From Ancylomarina euxina (GTDB lineage Bacteria; Bacteroidota; Bacteroidia; Bacteroidales; Marinifilaceae): a stretch of 64,000 nt of DNA. How positions within the stretch are numbered: the first letter of the stretch is position 1; every line of letters starts with the position of its first letter. Shown one piece after another: positions 8,017-16,237 of this stretch. Position numbers and translations under genes: made by a program. The notes below the pieces were generated by a model. That model was not told the origin of the DNA and searched no databases. It saw only the letters and a program-made list of their open reading frames with translations. The DNA lies in assembly GCF_003863355.1 (NCBI RefSeq), contig NZ_QQWG01000002.1, positions 248,001 to 312,000 of the forward strand, given 5' to 3'.

Positions 8017-8409
8017 ATGGCAAAAGTAAAATCTCTTGCAGATCTGAAGAGAATGAAAGAAGATCTTCAGTCAAAGATGGATCTTAGAGAAAAGAGTAAT
8101 GCTCCAGATAGTATGGTGCAAATTAAAGTAGGTATGGCTACTTGTGGTATTGCCTCTGGTGCAAAAGAGGTGATGAATTTCTTTATCGAGGAAAGTGCCA
8201 AGAGAGGAATTTCTGCTGTTGTTACCCAAACGGGATGCATGGGCTATTGTTTTGCAGAACCGACTATCGAGGTGATAATGCCAGGTAAAGATCCAATAGT
8301 TTTTGGTGAAGTAGATGTGAAAAAAGCCGACGAGATTATTGAGAAATATGTTAAGAATGGTGAATTGGTTGATGGGATTATTCCTGTAAACTATAATACT
8401 ATTGACTAA
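8017..8409 (+). CDS. Thioredoxin-like [2Fe-2S] ferredoxin, NuoE-C-terminal type
   Basis: A 130-residue protein whose C-terminal 90 residues have the thioredoxin-like [2Fe-2S] fold of the NuoE family: MATCGIASGAKEV, TQTGCMGYCFAEPTIEV, then a DVKKADEIIEKYVKNG helix. Only three cysteines are visible at the usual ligand positions (one in ATCG, two in GCMGYC), where NuoE and the HydB N-terminus have four. The N-terminal 35 residues are a charged helix. It starts 36 bases after the ATPase gene and precedes hydB by 21 bases. It probably acts as an electron carrier or accessory subunit of the bifurcating hydrogenase, like the similar small protein next to hydrogenase genes in Thermotoga. Confidence 0.8.
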   Translation: MAKVKSLADLKRMKEDLQSKMDLREKSNAPDSMVQIKVGMATCGIASGAKEVMNFFIEESAKRGISAVVTQTGCMGYCFAEPTIEVIMPGKDPIVFGEVDVKKADEIIEKYVKNGELVDGIIPVNYNTID

Positions 8410-8430
8410 TATCTAAACCTAAATACTGTT

Positions 8431-10221
8431 ATGGAAAAGTATAAAATGCATATTCTTATTTGCGGGGGAACAGGATGTCGTGCATCTGCAAGTGAGCTTA
8501 TTCAAACTAATTTAGAGAATGCACTTAAAGCTAAAGGGCTTGATGATGAAGTGCAGGTAGTAACAACAGGTTGCTTTGGTTTTTGTGAAAAAGGACCAAT
8601 TGTGAAGATTCTTCCAGATAATACCTTCTATATTGAAGTGAAGCCTGAAGATGCTGATGAGATTATCGAGGAGCATATCGTTAAAGGACGTCAGGTAATG
8701 CGTTTACTTTACACAGATCCTGATAAGAAGGAAATTGTAAGTGATGCTAAGAATATGGGTTTCTACAAGAAACAAATTCGTATTGCTTTAAGAAACTGTG
8801 GATTTATTAATCCAGAGAATATTGACGAATATATTGCTCGTGATGGTTATGGTGCACTTGGTACGTGTTTCGAAATGACGCCACAGGCGGTTATAGATAT
8901 TATAAAAGAATCTGGCCTACGTGGACGAGGAGGAGGAGGATTCCCAACTGGTTTGAAATGGGAATTTGCTTCTAAAAACGATGCGGATCAGAAATATGTG
9001 GTTTGTAATGCTGATGAGGGAGACCCAGGAGCATTTATGGACCGTTCTATCCTTGAAGGAGATCCACATTCAGTACTTGAAGCGATGGCCATTTGTGGTT
9101 ATACGATGGGAGCCGATTTGGGTGTGATTTATATTCGCGCTGAATATCCACTTGCTATTGAGCGTTTGAAAGTTGCGATTAAACAAGCTCGTGAGTATGG
9201 TCTATTGGGTAAGGATATTCTAGGTTCTGGATTCAATTTCGACGTAGAGATGCGTTATGGAGCTGGAGCTTTTGTGTGTGGTGAAGAAACGGCTTTGATT
9301 CATTCGATGGAAGGTCTTCGTGGTGAGCCAACTGTTAAGCCTCCATTCCCAGCTGAATCAGGATACAATGGTAAGCCTACAAACGTAAATAATGTTGAGA
9401 CATTTGCTAATGTTCCTGTTATCATCAATAAAGGTGCTAAATGGTTTAGTTCTATTGGTACTGAAAAATCAAAAGGAACTAAAGTATTTGCTTTGGCAGG
9501 AAAAATCAACAATGTTGGTTTGATCGAGGTGCCAATGGGTACTACGCTTCGTGAAGTAATTTACGAAATTGGTGGTGGTATTAAAGATGGTAAGAAATTT
9601 AAGGCTGTTCAAACTGGTGGCCCTTCTGGAGGCTGTTTGACGGAAAAACACCTTGATACAGCTATTGACTTTGATAATCTACTTGCTGTTGGTTCCATGA
9701 TGGGATCAGGAGGTATGATTGTTATGGATGAAGATGACTGTATGGTTTCCATGGCAAAATTCTATCTTGACTTTACGGTTGAGGAATCTTGTGGAAAATG
9801 TACTCCATGTCGTGTAGGTAATAAGCGTCTTTATGAATTGCTTGATAAGATTACTGAAGGTAAAGGAACAATGGAAGATATCGATTTGTTACGCAATTTA
9901 AGTGCCGTAATTAAGGATACTTCTCTTTGTGGTTTAGGTCAAACATCTCCAAATCCAGTACTTTCTACCATCGATAATTTCTACGATGAATATATTTCAC
10001 ACGTAAAAGATCATAAATGTGTAGCAGGTCAGTGTAAGGCATTAATGCAATATGTTGTTGATCCTGAATTATGTGTTGGTTGTACGCTTTGTGCTCGCAA
10101 TTGTCCAGTTGATTGTATTGCTGGAGAACGTAAAGAAGCTCATATTATCGACGTTGAGAAATGTATTAAGTGTGGAGCTTGTATGGATAAGTGTAAGTTT
10201 AACGCCATTAGCATACAATAA
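8431..10221 (+). CDS. hydB: Electron-bifurcating [FeFe]-hydrogenase, flavoprotein subunit HydB
   Basis: The NuoF-like NADH-oxidising, FMN-binding subunit (596 residues). Domains in order: an N-terminal [2Fe-2S] thioredoxin-like domain (CGGTGCRAS near 11 and GCFGFCEKGP near 47); FMN/NAD-binding core with GLRGRGGGGFPTGLKW and CNADEGDPGAFMDRS; SLBB segment; a NuoF-type [4Fe-4S] site ESCGKCTPCRVG; and a C-terminal pair of ferredoxin motifs CVGCTLCARNC and CIKCGACMDKC. The C-terminal ferredoxin domain is characteristic of HydB of trimeric bifurcating hydrogenases, not complex I. The reaction is coupled oxidation of NADH and reduced ferredoxin to give H2, or the reverse, in the cytosol. The stop lies 13 bases before hydA. 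Confidence 0.95.
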   Translation: MEKYKMHILICGGTGCRASASELIQTNLENALKAKGLDDEVQVVTTGCFGFCEKGPIVKILPDNTFYIEVKPEDADEIIEEHIVKGRQVMRLLYTDPDKKEIVSDAKNMGFYKKQIRIALRNCGFINPENIDEYIARDGYGALGTCFEMTPQAVIDIIKESGLRGRGGGGFPTGLKWEFASKNDADQKYVVCNADEGDPGAFMDRSILEGDPHSVLEAMAICGYTMGADLGVIYIRAEYPLAIERLKVAIKQAREYGLLGKDILGSGFNFDVEMRYGAGAFVCGEETALIHSMEGLRGEPTVKPPFPAESGYNGKPTNVNNVETFANVPVIINKGAKWFSSIGTEKSKGTKVFALAGKINNVGLIEVPMGTTLREVIYEIGGGIKDGKKFKAVQTGGPSGGCLTEKHLDTAIDFDNLLAVGSMMGSGGMIVMDEDDCMVSMAKFYLDFTVEESCGKCTPCRVGNKRLYELLDKITEGKGTMEDIDLLRNLSAVIKDTSLCGLGQTSPNPVLSTIDNFYDEYISHVKDHKCVAGQCKALMQYVVDPELCVGCTLCARNCPVDCIAGERKEAHIIDVEKCIKCGACMDKCKFNAISIQ

Positions 10222-10234
10222 GGAGGATTGAAAA

Positions 10235-12007
10235 ATGGAACAAATGATAAAATTAACCATCGATAATAAAGAGGTAGAGGTTGCTACGGGAACCACTATC
10301 TATAAGGCTGCAAAAGAGATAGGAATCGAAATTCCTACGCTTTGTTATATGCACCTTGAGGATATGAAAATCGAGCATAAACCTGGTGGATGTAGAATTT
10401 GCGTTGTCGAAGTTGAGGGCAGAAGAAATCTGGCTCCTTCATGTAATTCTAAATGCGAAGCTGGCATGAAAATCAAAACTCACTCGATGAGAGTTTTGAA
10501 TGCTCGTAAAACGGTAATGGAATTAATGCTTTCTGATCATCCATTCGATTGTTTGGTATGTGCAAAATCAGGAACTTGCGATTTGCAATCTATAGCTCAA
10601 AATCTAGGTGTTCGTGAAATTCATTATACTGGTGCCAAGTCTACATACAAGATTGATACTTCTCCAGCCATTATCCGTGATATGGATAAGTGTATTATGT
10701 GTCGTCGTTGCGAAACGATGTGTAACGATGTACAAACTGTAGGTGCTCTTTCTGCTGTAAACCGTGGATTCGAGTCAGTTGTTGCTCCAGCATTTGAAAT
10801 GAATCTTGAGAAATCAACTTGTACTTATTGCGGACAGTGTGTGGCAGTATGTCCTACTGGTGCATTAACTGAAAAAGATCATACTAACCAACTGATTAGA
10901 GATCTTGCTGATCCTAAAAAAACGGTTATCGTACAAACTGCTCCTGCAGTACGTGCTGCTCTGGGTGAGGAGTTCGGTATGGAAGTTGGTACTTTGGTAA
11001 CTGGTAAAATGGTAACTGCGCTTCGTAATTTAGGTTTCGATAGTGTATTTGATACCGATTTTGCTGCCGACCTTACAATTATGGAGGAAGGTACTGAGTT
11101 ATTAGGACGATTAGGTGCTCATCTTGCAGGTGATAAGGATGTTAAGTTGCCTATTCTGACTTCATGTTGTCCAGGATGGGTGAATTTCTTCGAGCATCAC
11201 TTCCCAGAGATGAAAGATATTCCATCTACAGCTCGTTCTCCTCAGCAAATGTTTGGCCCAATTGCTAAAAACTATTTAGCTAAAGAGATGGGGGTTAAGC
11301 GCGAGGATATGATCGTTGTTTCTATTATGCCTTGTTTAGCCAAGAAGTACGAATGTCAGCGCGACGAGTTCAAGGTTGATGGTGATCCTGATGTGAACTA
11401 TTCAATTTCGACTCGCGAGTTAGCCAACCTAATTAAGCAAGCGAATATGGATTTTGCTTCTCTTCCTGAGGAGGAATTCGATAATCCATTAGGGGAATCT
11501 ACCGGTGCTTCTGTTATTTTTGGTACTACAGGTGGTGTAATCGAAGCGGCTGCTCGTACAGCTTATGAAGTTTATACTGGAAAAACACTTGAAAAAGTCG
11601 ATTTTACGGCTCTTCGTGGTATGGAAGGTATTCGTAGTGCTAAAGTTGATTTCGATGGCTTAGAACTTAATATTGGTATTGCTCATGGTTTGGGTAATGC
11701 TCGTAAATTGCTGGAAGATGTACGCGATGGGAAATCGGAATATCACGCTATAGAAATCATGGCTTGTCCTGGTGGATGTATTGGTGGCGGTGGACAGCCA
11801 TTGCACCATGGTGATACTTCTGTTTTAGCTAAGCGTGCTGCTGCTCTTTATCGTGAAGATGCTGGTAAAGCGATTCGTAAGTCTCACGAAAATCCTTATA
11901 TCGTTAAATTGTACGAGGAGTTCTTAGGTAAGCCTTGTGGTGAGTTGTCGCATAAACTGTTGCATACTCATTATTTCGACAAGAAAAATGAAATCGAAAT
12001 TGAATAG
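10235..12007 (+). CDS. hydA: Electron-bifurcating [FeFe]-hydrogenase, catalytic subunit HydA
   Basis: The H-cluster subunit, 590 residues. In order: a [2Fe-2S] domain (CYMHLEDMKIEHKPGGCRIC and a further Cys in APSC); the His-ligated [4Fe-4S] site (DHPFDCLVCAKSGTCDLQ); two [4Fe-4S] motifs CIMCRRCETMC and CTYCGQCVAVC; then H-cluster motifs L1 TSCCPGW, L2 MPCLAKKYE and L3 EIMACPGGCIGGGGQP. All catalytic residues are intact, in contrast to the HydS-like paralogue upstream. A textbook AGGAGG at 10221-10226 lies 8 bases before the ATG, which is unusual in Bacteroidota, where leaders are normally A-rich. The maturases HydE, HydF and HydG are not in this window. Confidence 0.96.
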   Translation: MEQMIKLTIDNKEVEVATGTTIYKAAKEIGIEIPTLCYMHLEDMKIEHKPGGCRICVVEVEGRRNLAPSCNSKCEAGMKIKTHSMRVLNARKTVMELMLSDHPFDCLVCAKSGTCDLQSIAQNLGVREIHYTGAKSTYKIDTSPAIIRDMDKCIMCRRCETMCNDVQTVGALSAVNRGFESVVAPAFEMNLEKSTCTYCGQCVAVCPTGALTEKDHTNQLIRDLADPKKTVIVQTAPAVRAALGEEFGMEVGTLVTGKMVTALRNLGFDSVFDTDFAADLTIMEEGTELLGRLGAHLAGDKDVKLPILTSCCPGWVNFFEHHFPEMKDIPSTARSPQQMFGPIAKNYLAKEMGVKREDMIVVSIMPCLAKKYECQRDEFKVDGDPDVNYSISTRELANLIKQANMDFASLPEEEFDNPLGESTGASVIFGTTGGVIEAAARTAYEVYTGKTLEKVDFTALRGMEGIRSAKVDFDGLELNIGIAHGLGNARKLLEDVRDGKSEYHAIEIMACPGGCIGGGGQPLHHGDTSVLAKRAAALYREDAGKAIRKSHENPYIVKLYEEFLGKPCGELSHKLLHTHYFDKKNEIEIE

Positions 12008-12029
12008 TATTACAATAGATTTGAGAATT

Positions 12030-12093
12030 GAGATGTGAGACTTTAGATTGTTTACATCTGACTCATATCTCATATTTATTATCTCATATCTTA
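12030..12093. repeat. Imperfect inverted/direct repeat between hydA and hydC
   Basis: The 98-base spacer between hydA and hydC holds a TGAGATGTGAGA segment (12029-12040) that is the near reverse complement of two tandem copies, CTCATATCTCA (12062-12072) and CTCATATCTTA (12083-12093). The RNA could fold into a long hairpin in either register. Such gagatNtgaga/tctcatatctca strings recur in intergenic DNA of many Bacteroidota as I recall. The spacer is much longer than the 9-36 bases seen elsewhere in the operon. It may tune the hydA:hydC ratio or RNA stability (inference). Confidence 0.5.
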
Positions 12094-12105
12094 AATATAA
12101 GTATT

Positions 12106-12585
12106 ATGGCAAAAATAAAATTAGCAAAGGACAAGGTTGAAAAGCTTGTTGAGATTTGCAAGTCATTTAATAATGAGGGTAGTGAGCTGATTAATGTACT
12201 TCATCAGGCTCAGCATAACTTCGGTTATCTTCCTGCTGAAGTACAGGAGGTTGTTGCTCGTGAATTAAATGTATCAGTTGCACACGTATATGGTGTTGTT
12301 ACTTTCTATTCATTCTTCACGATGGTGCCTAAGGGCGAATTCCCAATTTCTGTTTGTATGGGAACTGCTTGTTATGTACGTGGTGCAGAAAAGGTATTGG
12401 AAGAATTTAAAAAGCAACTTAAGGTGCCTATTGGAGAAACGACGGCAGATGGTAAATTTTCTATTTCATGTCTTCGTTGCGTAGGTGCTTGTGGTTTGGC
12501 TCCAGTTGTAACAATTGGTGAGCGTACCTATGGGCGTGTTGCAGCAGGTGATGTTGCTGATATCCTAAAAGAGTATCAAAACTAG
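12106..12585 (+). CDS. hydC: Electron-bifurcating [FeFe]-hydrogenase, NuoE-like subunit HydC
   Basis: A 160-residue NuoE-family subunit. The helical N-terminal region (LVEICKSFNNEGSELINVLHQAQHNFGYLP and the following VAHVYGVVTFYSFF) is followed by the thioredoxin-like [2Fe-2S] domain with ligands CMGTAC (Cx4C) and CVGAC (Cx3C). It passes electrons between HydB and HydA. The frame is open back to 12028, but those 26 codons are translated repeat DNA; the ATG at 12106, giving MAKIKLAKDKVEKLVE, is the natural start. It is the last gene of the operon and is followed directly by a strong terminator. Confidence 0.93.
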   Translation: MAKIKLAKDKVEKLVEICKSFNNEGSELINVLHQAQHNFGYLPAEVQEVVARELNVSVAHVYGVVTFYSFFTMVPKGEFPISVCMGTACYVRGAEKVLEEFKKQLKVPIGETTADGKFSISCLRCVGACGLAPVVTIGERTYGRVAAGDVADILKEYQN

Positions 12586-12607
12586 CTTTTGACTTAATAG
12601 AGAATGA

Positions 12608-12638
12608 AGCCTTCGGATTTGCCGAAGGCTTTTTTTTT
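12608..12638 (+). terminator. Rho-independent terminator of the hydrogenase operon
   Basis: A perfect 9-bp stem AGCCTTCGG / CCGAAGGCT with loop ATTTG is followed by a run of eight to nine T, 22 bases after the hydC stop. Confidence 0.9.
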
Positions 12639-12754
12639 GCTATAAATCGCAGAATATGAAGTTTGTATAGTGATGAATTTATTCTAATTTTAGTGTGGTA
12701 ATCTGATTAGGTTGGTTGTGGCTGAATGGGTAATATTGTACATCTTGTATTGAC

Positions 12755-14050
12755 ATGTCTTTCAAAAAGCATCTAAAAACTTATTTTTCGTTTTCTTCCT
12801 CAGAAAGGAAAAGCTTGATTATTCTTCTCACCATTCTAGCCATTGTTTTTGTGTATCCCATCTTTATTAATAGCGATAATGTTCCTGTTTGGGATAAGAA
12901 TCCTGAGAAACAAAAACGGTTGGATAGTCTTTTGGCAGTTTTGCAAATCAAATCAGATCATAAGCAAGAAGCAATTAAATCTCATGAATTATTTTTCTTT
13001 GATCCGAACCATATTGATAGTTTAGGTTTGTTGTCATTGGGTTTTTCAAATTATCAGGCTAAAAACCTTTTAAAATATAGACGCTCAGGAGCTCGAGTTT
13101 CTGAAGATGTTGACTTGAAGAAGATATATGGCATGACAGATGTTTTGTATCTAAAACTGCAACCTTTTGTTCGGATTTCACCAGAAAAGAATATTAGTTG
13201 TTCTATAGTTAAAGCTCAGTTAAGGCCTTTTGATCCCAATAAAACTGATTCTTTAGCTTTATTAAGTTTAGGTTTTTCAAAGTTTCAAACTCGCAATATC
13301 CTTAATTATAGAAGAAAAGATGGTTGGTTTAATAAAAAGGATGATTTGATGAATATTTATGGGATCGATTCTTCAGATTATAAGAGATTCGAAAAATATA
13401 TTAGGATAGACTCAGGTCGAAACGTAAATGAAAGTTACTTGTTTTCGTTTAATCCCAATAGTATAAGTAGGAAAGGGTGGGATAGTTTAGGTGTTGAAGA
13501 AAGGGTTATAGATAGAGTGAAGAAGTTTTTAGCTAAAGGTGGGCGTTTCCAAAAGGCAGAAGATCTGAAAATAATATATGGATTTGATTCATTGAAATAT
13601 TCAGAATTACATTCATTTATTAGTATTCCCAATGAAAGAGCTGTTGAAATTGCTCTGATTGATTTGAATAGGGCAGATTCTATTCAATTGCTAAGATTGC
13701 CTGGAATTGGTCCATATCTTTCGCGGCGTATCATTAATTATCGTGACAAGCTTGGAGGTTTTTATAGTATGAATCAATTGGTGGATGTTTATGGATTAAA
13801 AAAGAGTCGCGTTGATAGTATCTGCTCTTCTTTGAAAATTGATTTGAGTCATTTGCGATGTATTAATGTTAACGTTGCTTCAATTGAAGAATTGAGTATT
13901 CATCCATATATAAGTTATCGAGAAGCATCTGATATTTTACGTTTAAGAAAACGTAAAGGGCGAATTTTAGATTTAGAAAGCCTTCGAAAGAAGAAAATAT
14001 TCCAAGATTCCACCTTTAATAGAGTAAAACCCTATTTAAGTTTAGAGTAA
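12755..14050 (+). CDS. Helix-hairpin-helix repeat protein, membrane-anchored
   Basis: A 431-residue protein of the ComEA-like HhH class. One transmembrane helix (about residues 22-40, SLIILLTILAIVFVYPIF) anchors it; the rest is probably periplasmic. Five HhH units follow, each starting with F/I-x-P/L-N and containing SLGFS or LPGIGPYLSRRIINYR, with turns such as DLKKIYGMTD, DLMNIYGIDS, DLKIIYGFDS and QLVDVYGLKK at the end of units 1 to 4. Unit 4 has the best GIG hairpin for DNA backbone contact; the others are degenerate. ComEA proteins bind incoming DNA in natural transformation, but many Bacteroidota HhH proteins have no known role. It stands alone between terminators. Confidence 0.75.
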   Translation: MSFKKHLKTYFSFSSSERKSLIILLTILAIVFVYPIFINSDNVPVWDKNPEKQKRLDSLLAVLQIKSDHKQEAIKSHELFFFDPNHIDSLGLLSLGFSNYQAKNLLKYRRSGARVSEDVDLKKIYGMTDVLYLKLQPFVRISPEKNISCSIVKAQLRPFDPNKTDSLALLSLGFSKFQTRNILNYRRKDGWFNKKDDLMNIYGIDSSDYKRFEKYIRIDSGRNVNESYLFSFNPNSISRKGWDSLGVEERVIDRVKKFLAKGGRFQKAEDLKIIYGFDSLKYSELHSFISIPNERAVEIALIDLNRADSIQLLRLPGIGPYLSRRIINYRDKLGGFYSMNQLVDVYGLKKSRVDSICSSLKIDLSHLRCINVNVASIEELSIHPYISYREASDILRLRKRKGRILDLESLRKKKIFQDSTFNRVKPYLSLE

Positions 14051-14225
14051 ATCATTAATAATTGGCTTGTTTTGACTCAAGCAACAGGCTAAATACCTTA
14101 GTTTTGCGCATGAATCAAATAAAATTAAAGTATTTGGTCAGATTTTTATAAATTTGCTTGAAATATCGTGAATGAATTAATAAGTTTGCGGCTCATTTAG
14201 AAATAATTAAATAAAAGAAGAAACT

Positions 14226-14417
14226 ATGATTATTATTCCTATGAAGGAAGGCGAAAACATTGAAAGAGCCTTAAAAAAATTCAAAAGAAAATTCGAAAAA
14301 ACTGGTGTAATCAAAGAATTACGTGGAAGACAGGTTTATGTAAAGCCTTCAATTAGAAAAAGAAAAGCGAAAATCCACGCGGTTTATGTTCAGCAAATGC
14401 AATTGAACGAAGATTAA
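14226..14417 (+). CDS. rpsU: 30S ribosomal protein S21
   Basis: A 63-residue basic protein beginning MIIIPMKEGENIERALKKFK, the conserved start of bS21, with the Arg/Lys-rich RKRKAKIHAVY segment. In Bacteroidota bS21 matters for how the 30S subunit shields or frees the anti-SD region. A TAAATTTG motif at 14149-14156 is a candidate -7 element 70 bases upstream, with no clear -33 partner. Confidence 0.95.
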   Translation: MIIIPMKEGENIERALKKFKRKFEKTGVIKELRGRQVYVKPSIRKRKAKIHAVYVQQMQLNED

Positions 14418-14491
14418 TTTCTTTTGAAAAAGGTTTCGATGTCTTATTTTTTTTGTAATTTAGTTTACACTAGACTATGAATTAAAAGTGT

Positions 14492-15376
14492 ATGAGATAT
14501 AAGGAATCTTTTCTGTCTTATTTACGGTACGAGAAACGATACTCCAAACATACTTTGGTATCATACGATTGTGATTTAAGTCAATTTTTTTTGTTTTTAT
14601 CGTCCTATGGGATCGAAGAAGGTGAAATTGTTGATTTGAATTTCAAAGATGTTAGAAAGTGGATTGTTTTTTTAATGAATGAAGGCTGCTCAGCCCGAAC
14701 TGTGAATAGGAAATTATCTTCTTTGAAATCCTTTTTTAGATATTTATTGAGAGAATCGTTAATTCAACAAAATCCTATGGATAGAGTTGTTGGGCCCAGG
14801 CAAGGGAAGAAGCTTCCGAATTTTGTTGCCGAGCACAGTATGCGATTGTTGCAAGAAATAGATTTTGGTGAAGGGTTCGAAGGGATTCGAGACAGACTGG
14901 TAATTGAAATGTTTTATCATACTGGCATGCGTTTATCTGAATTGATGAATTTAAAGGTGTCAAGTTTTGATCGTTCCGCCTCTGTTGTTCGAGTTTTAGG
15001 TAAAAGAAATAGGGAGAGGATTATTCCTGTTAGTGATAATCTCGAAACACTTCTTGATGAGTATTTAGAGCATAGGTTGTTGGTTTGTTCCAGTAGGGAT
15101 GGGGTTTTATTTGTTACAAGCAATGCAAAGCCCGCATACGAAAAATTGTTGTATAGGATAGTGATAAAACATATGTCTAAGATTACAACTCTTTCGAAAA
15201 AAAGTCCTCACGTGTTACGCCATACCTTTGCAACACATTTACTTAATAATGGAGCTGAGTTGAATGCTATTAAAGAGTTGCTGGGACATTGTAATTTGTC
15301 TGCTACTCAAATATACACTCATACTAGCTTTGAGAGGTTAAACGATGTTTATAAACAGGCTCACCCCAGAGCTTAA
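14492..15376 (+). CDS. xerC: Tyrosine recombinase, XerC/XerD type
   Basis: A 294-residue site-specific recombinase. The N-terminal SAM-like core-binding domain (SFLSYLRYEKRYSKHTLVSYDCDLSQF) precedes the catalytic domain with TGMRLSELMNLK (first Arg), HVLRHTFATH (His-x-x-Arg) and LGHCNLSATQIYTHTSFERL (His and the nucleophilic Tyr). Length and architecture match chromosomal Xer enzymes that resolve chromosome dimers at dif, not a phage integrase. It is 16 bases upstream of the hibernation factor gene; this xer-hpf-tRNA-tuf order is common in Bacteroidota. Assignment to XerC rather than XerD is not certain from sequence alone. Confidence 0.85.
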   Translation: MRYKESFLSYLRYEKRYSKHTLVSYDCDLSQFFLFLSSYGIEEGEIVDLNFKDVRKWIVFLMNEGCSARTVNRKLSSLKSFFRYLLRESLIQQNPMDRVVGPRQGKKLPNFVAEHSMRLLQEIDFGEGFEGIRDRLVIEMFYHTGMRLSELMNLKVSSFDRSASVVRVLGKRNRERIIPVSDNLETLLDEYLEHRLLVCSSRDGVLFVTSNAKPAYEKLLYRIVIKHMSKITTLSKKSPHVLRHTFATHLLNNGAELNAIKELLGHCNLSATQIYTHTSFERLNDVYKQAHPRA

Positions 15377-15392
15377 AATTGGAGGATAGAGT

Positions 15393-15692
15393 ATGAAAAT
15401 TAACATTCAGGCAGTCGGTTTCAATGCTGATGTTCAGTTAGAAGATTTTGTCAAAGGAAGAGTGAATAAGTTGCTCAAGCTTGATGATGACGTGACAAAC
15501 GTTGAAGTCTTTTTAAGAGCTGAAAAACCATCAGTTGTAGAAAATAAAGAAGTAGAGATAAAATTTAATATCCCGGGAGGTGATATATTTGCACAAAAGC
15601 AAAGCAAAACATTCGAAGAAGCAGTTGATTTAGCGACAGATGCCTTGAAGCGTCAGATCACTAAGCGAAAAGAAAAACTTCGTGGAAAATAA
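15393..15692 (+). CDS. hpf: Ribosome hibernation promoting factor, short form
   Basis: A 99-residue HPF/YfiA (RaiA) protein: MKINIQAVGFNADVQLEDFV opening, then the beta-strands VTNVEVFLRAEKPSVVENKEVEIKF and the basic C-terminal helix ATDALKRQITKRKEKLRGK that binds the 30S decoding region. The length corresponds to the short HPF, lacking the dimerising C-terminal domain of long HPF. A GGAGG sits 8 bases before the ATG. It probably shares a transcript with the recombinase gene 16 bases upstream. Confidence 0.9.
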   Translation: MKINIQAVGFNADVQLEDFVKGRVNKLLKLDDDVTNVEVFLRAEKPSVVENKEVEIKFNIPGGDIFAQKQSKTFEEAVDLATDALKRQITKRKEKLRGK

Positions 15693-15713
15693 TTGGAAAT
15701 ATTATTTGATAGT

Positions 15714-15745
15714 TTTGTTATATAGGTAAAATGTTTTTACATTTG
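15714..15745 (+). promoter_or_regulatory. Promoter of the tRNA-tuf operon
   Basis: TTTG at 15714-15717 and TACATTTG at 15738-15745 are separated by 20 bases. This matches the TTTG / TAnnTTTG consensus of the Bacteroidota primary sigma factor. It lies about 50 bases before the first tRNA, as expected for a strong stable-RNA promoter. Confidence 0.6.
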
Positions 15746-15796
15746 CAGACCATTTGTGAGGGGATTATGCGTCCTGATGCGAATGGTCTGTTAATT

Positions 15797-15870
15797 GCCA
15801 GTGTAGCTCAGTTGGTCAGAGCAGCTGATTTGTAATCAGCAGGTCGTGGGTTCGAATCCCTCCACCGGCT
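15797..15870 (+). tRNA. tRNA-Thr (anticodon TGT)
   Basis: Cloverleaf with D-arm GCTC...GAGC, anticodon stem GCTGA/TCAGC and loop TTTGTAA giving anticodon TGT. CCA is not encoded. Two stem positions do not pair: acceptor GCCAGTG against CACCGGC leaves an A-C mismatch at the fourth pair, and T-stem GTGGG against CCCTC leaves a T-T mismatch. It reads ACA codons, so it is probably needed despite these flaws. Confidence 0.88.
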
Positions 15871-15896
15871 CAGTTAATGTATTGTTTTTTTTTATT

Positions 15897-15978
15897 GGGG
15901 AGATACCAAAGTGGCCAACTGGGGCGGACTGTAACTCCGCTGACTTCGTCTTCGTAGGTTCGAATCCTGCTCTCCCCA
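15897..15978 (+). tRNA. tRNA-Tyr (anticodon GTA)
   Basis: Acceptor stem GGGGAGA/TCTCCCC is perfect. The anticodon stem GCGGA/TCCGC encloses CTGTAAC (anticodon GTA). A long variable arm (TGACTTCGTCTTCG) marks it as a class II tRNA, as expected for bacterial tRNA-Tyr. Discriminator base is A. Confidence 0.95.
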
Positions 15979-16023
15979 CAGTGAATTTTCACATATACTA
16001 TTGTTATATGGTAGTTGTGATTT

Positions 16024-16096
16024 GCGGGAATAGCTCAGTTGATAGAGCATCAGCCTTCCAAGCTGAGGGTCGCGAGTTTGAGTCTCGTTTCCCGCT
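16024..16096 (+). tRNA. tRNA-Gly (anticodon TCC)
   Basis: Acceptor stem GCGGGAA/TTCCCGC is perfect; anticodon loop CTTCCAA gives TCC. Discriminator T. It is third in the tRNA cluster ahead of tuf. Confidence 0.95.
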
Positions 16097-16106
16097 CAAT
16101 AGTTTT

Positions 16107-16178
16107 GCCGTTGTAGCTCAGGGGTAGAGCGTTTCCTTGGTAAGGAAGAGGTCATGAGTTCAAATCTCATCAATGGCT
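16107..16178 (+). tRNA. tRNA-Thr (anticodon GGT)
   Basis: Acceptor stem GCCGTTG/CAATGGC pairs with one G-T; anticodon loop TTGGTAA gives GGT. It reads ACC and ACU codons and complements the TGT isoacceptor in the same cluster. Confidence 0.95.
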
Positions 16179-16237
16179 CAAGAAAATATAAAATATTGTT
16201 TTAATTGTTGTCTAATCATTAATTAACTTTTCGAGTT

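Noticed and set aside
14492-15376. Integrase marking a mobile island
   Set aside because: Length and context (xer-hpf-tRNA-tuf) fit a housekeeping Xer recombinase; no phage or island genes and no att repeats at the tRNAs were seen.
15846-16127. A 93-codon plus-strand frame
   Set aside because: It runs straight through three tRNA genes; the frame is a by-product of tRNA sequence.
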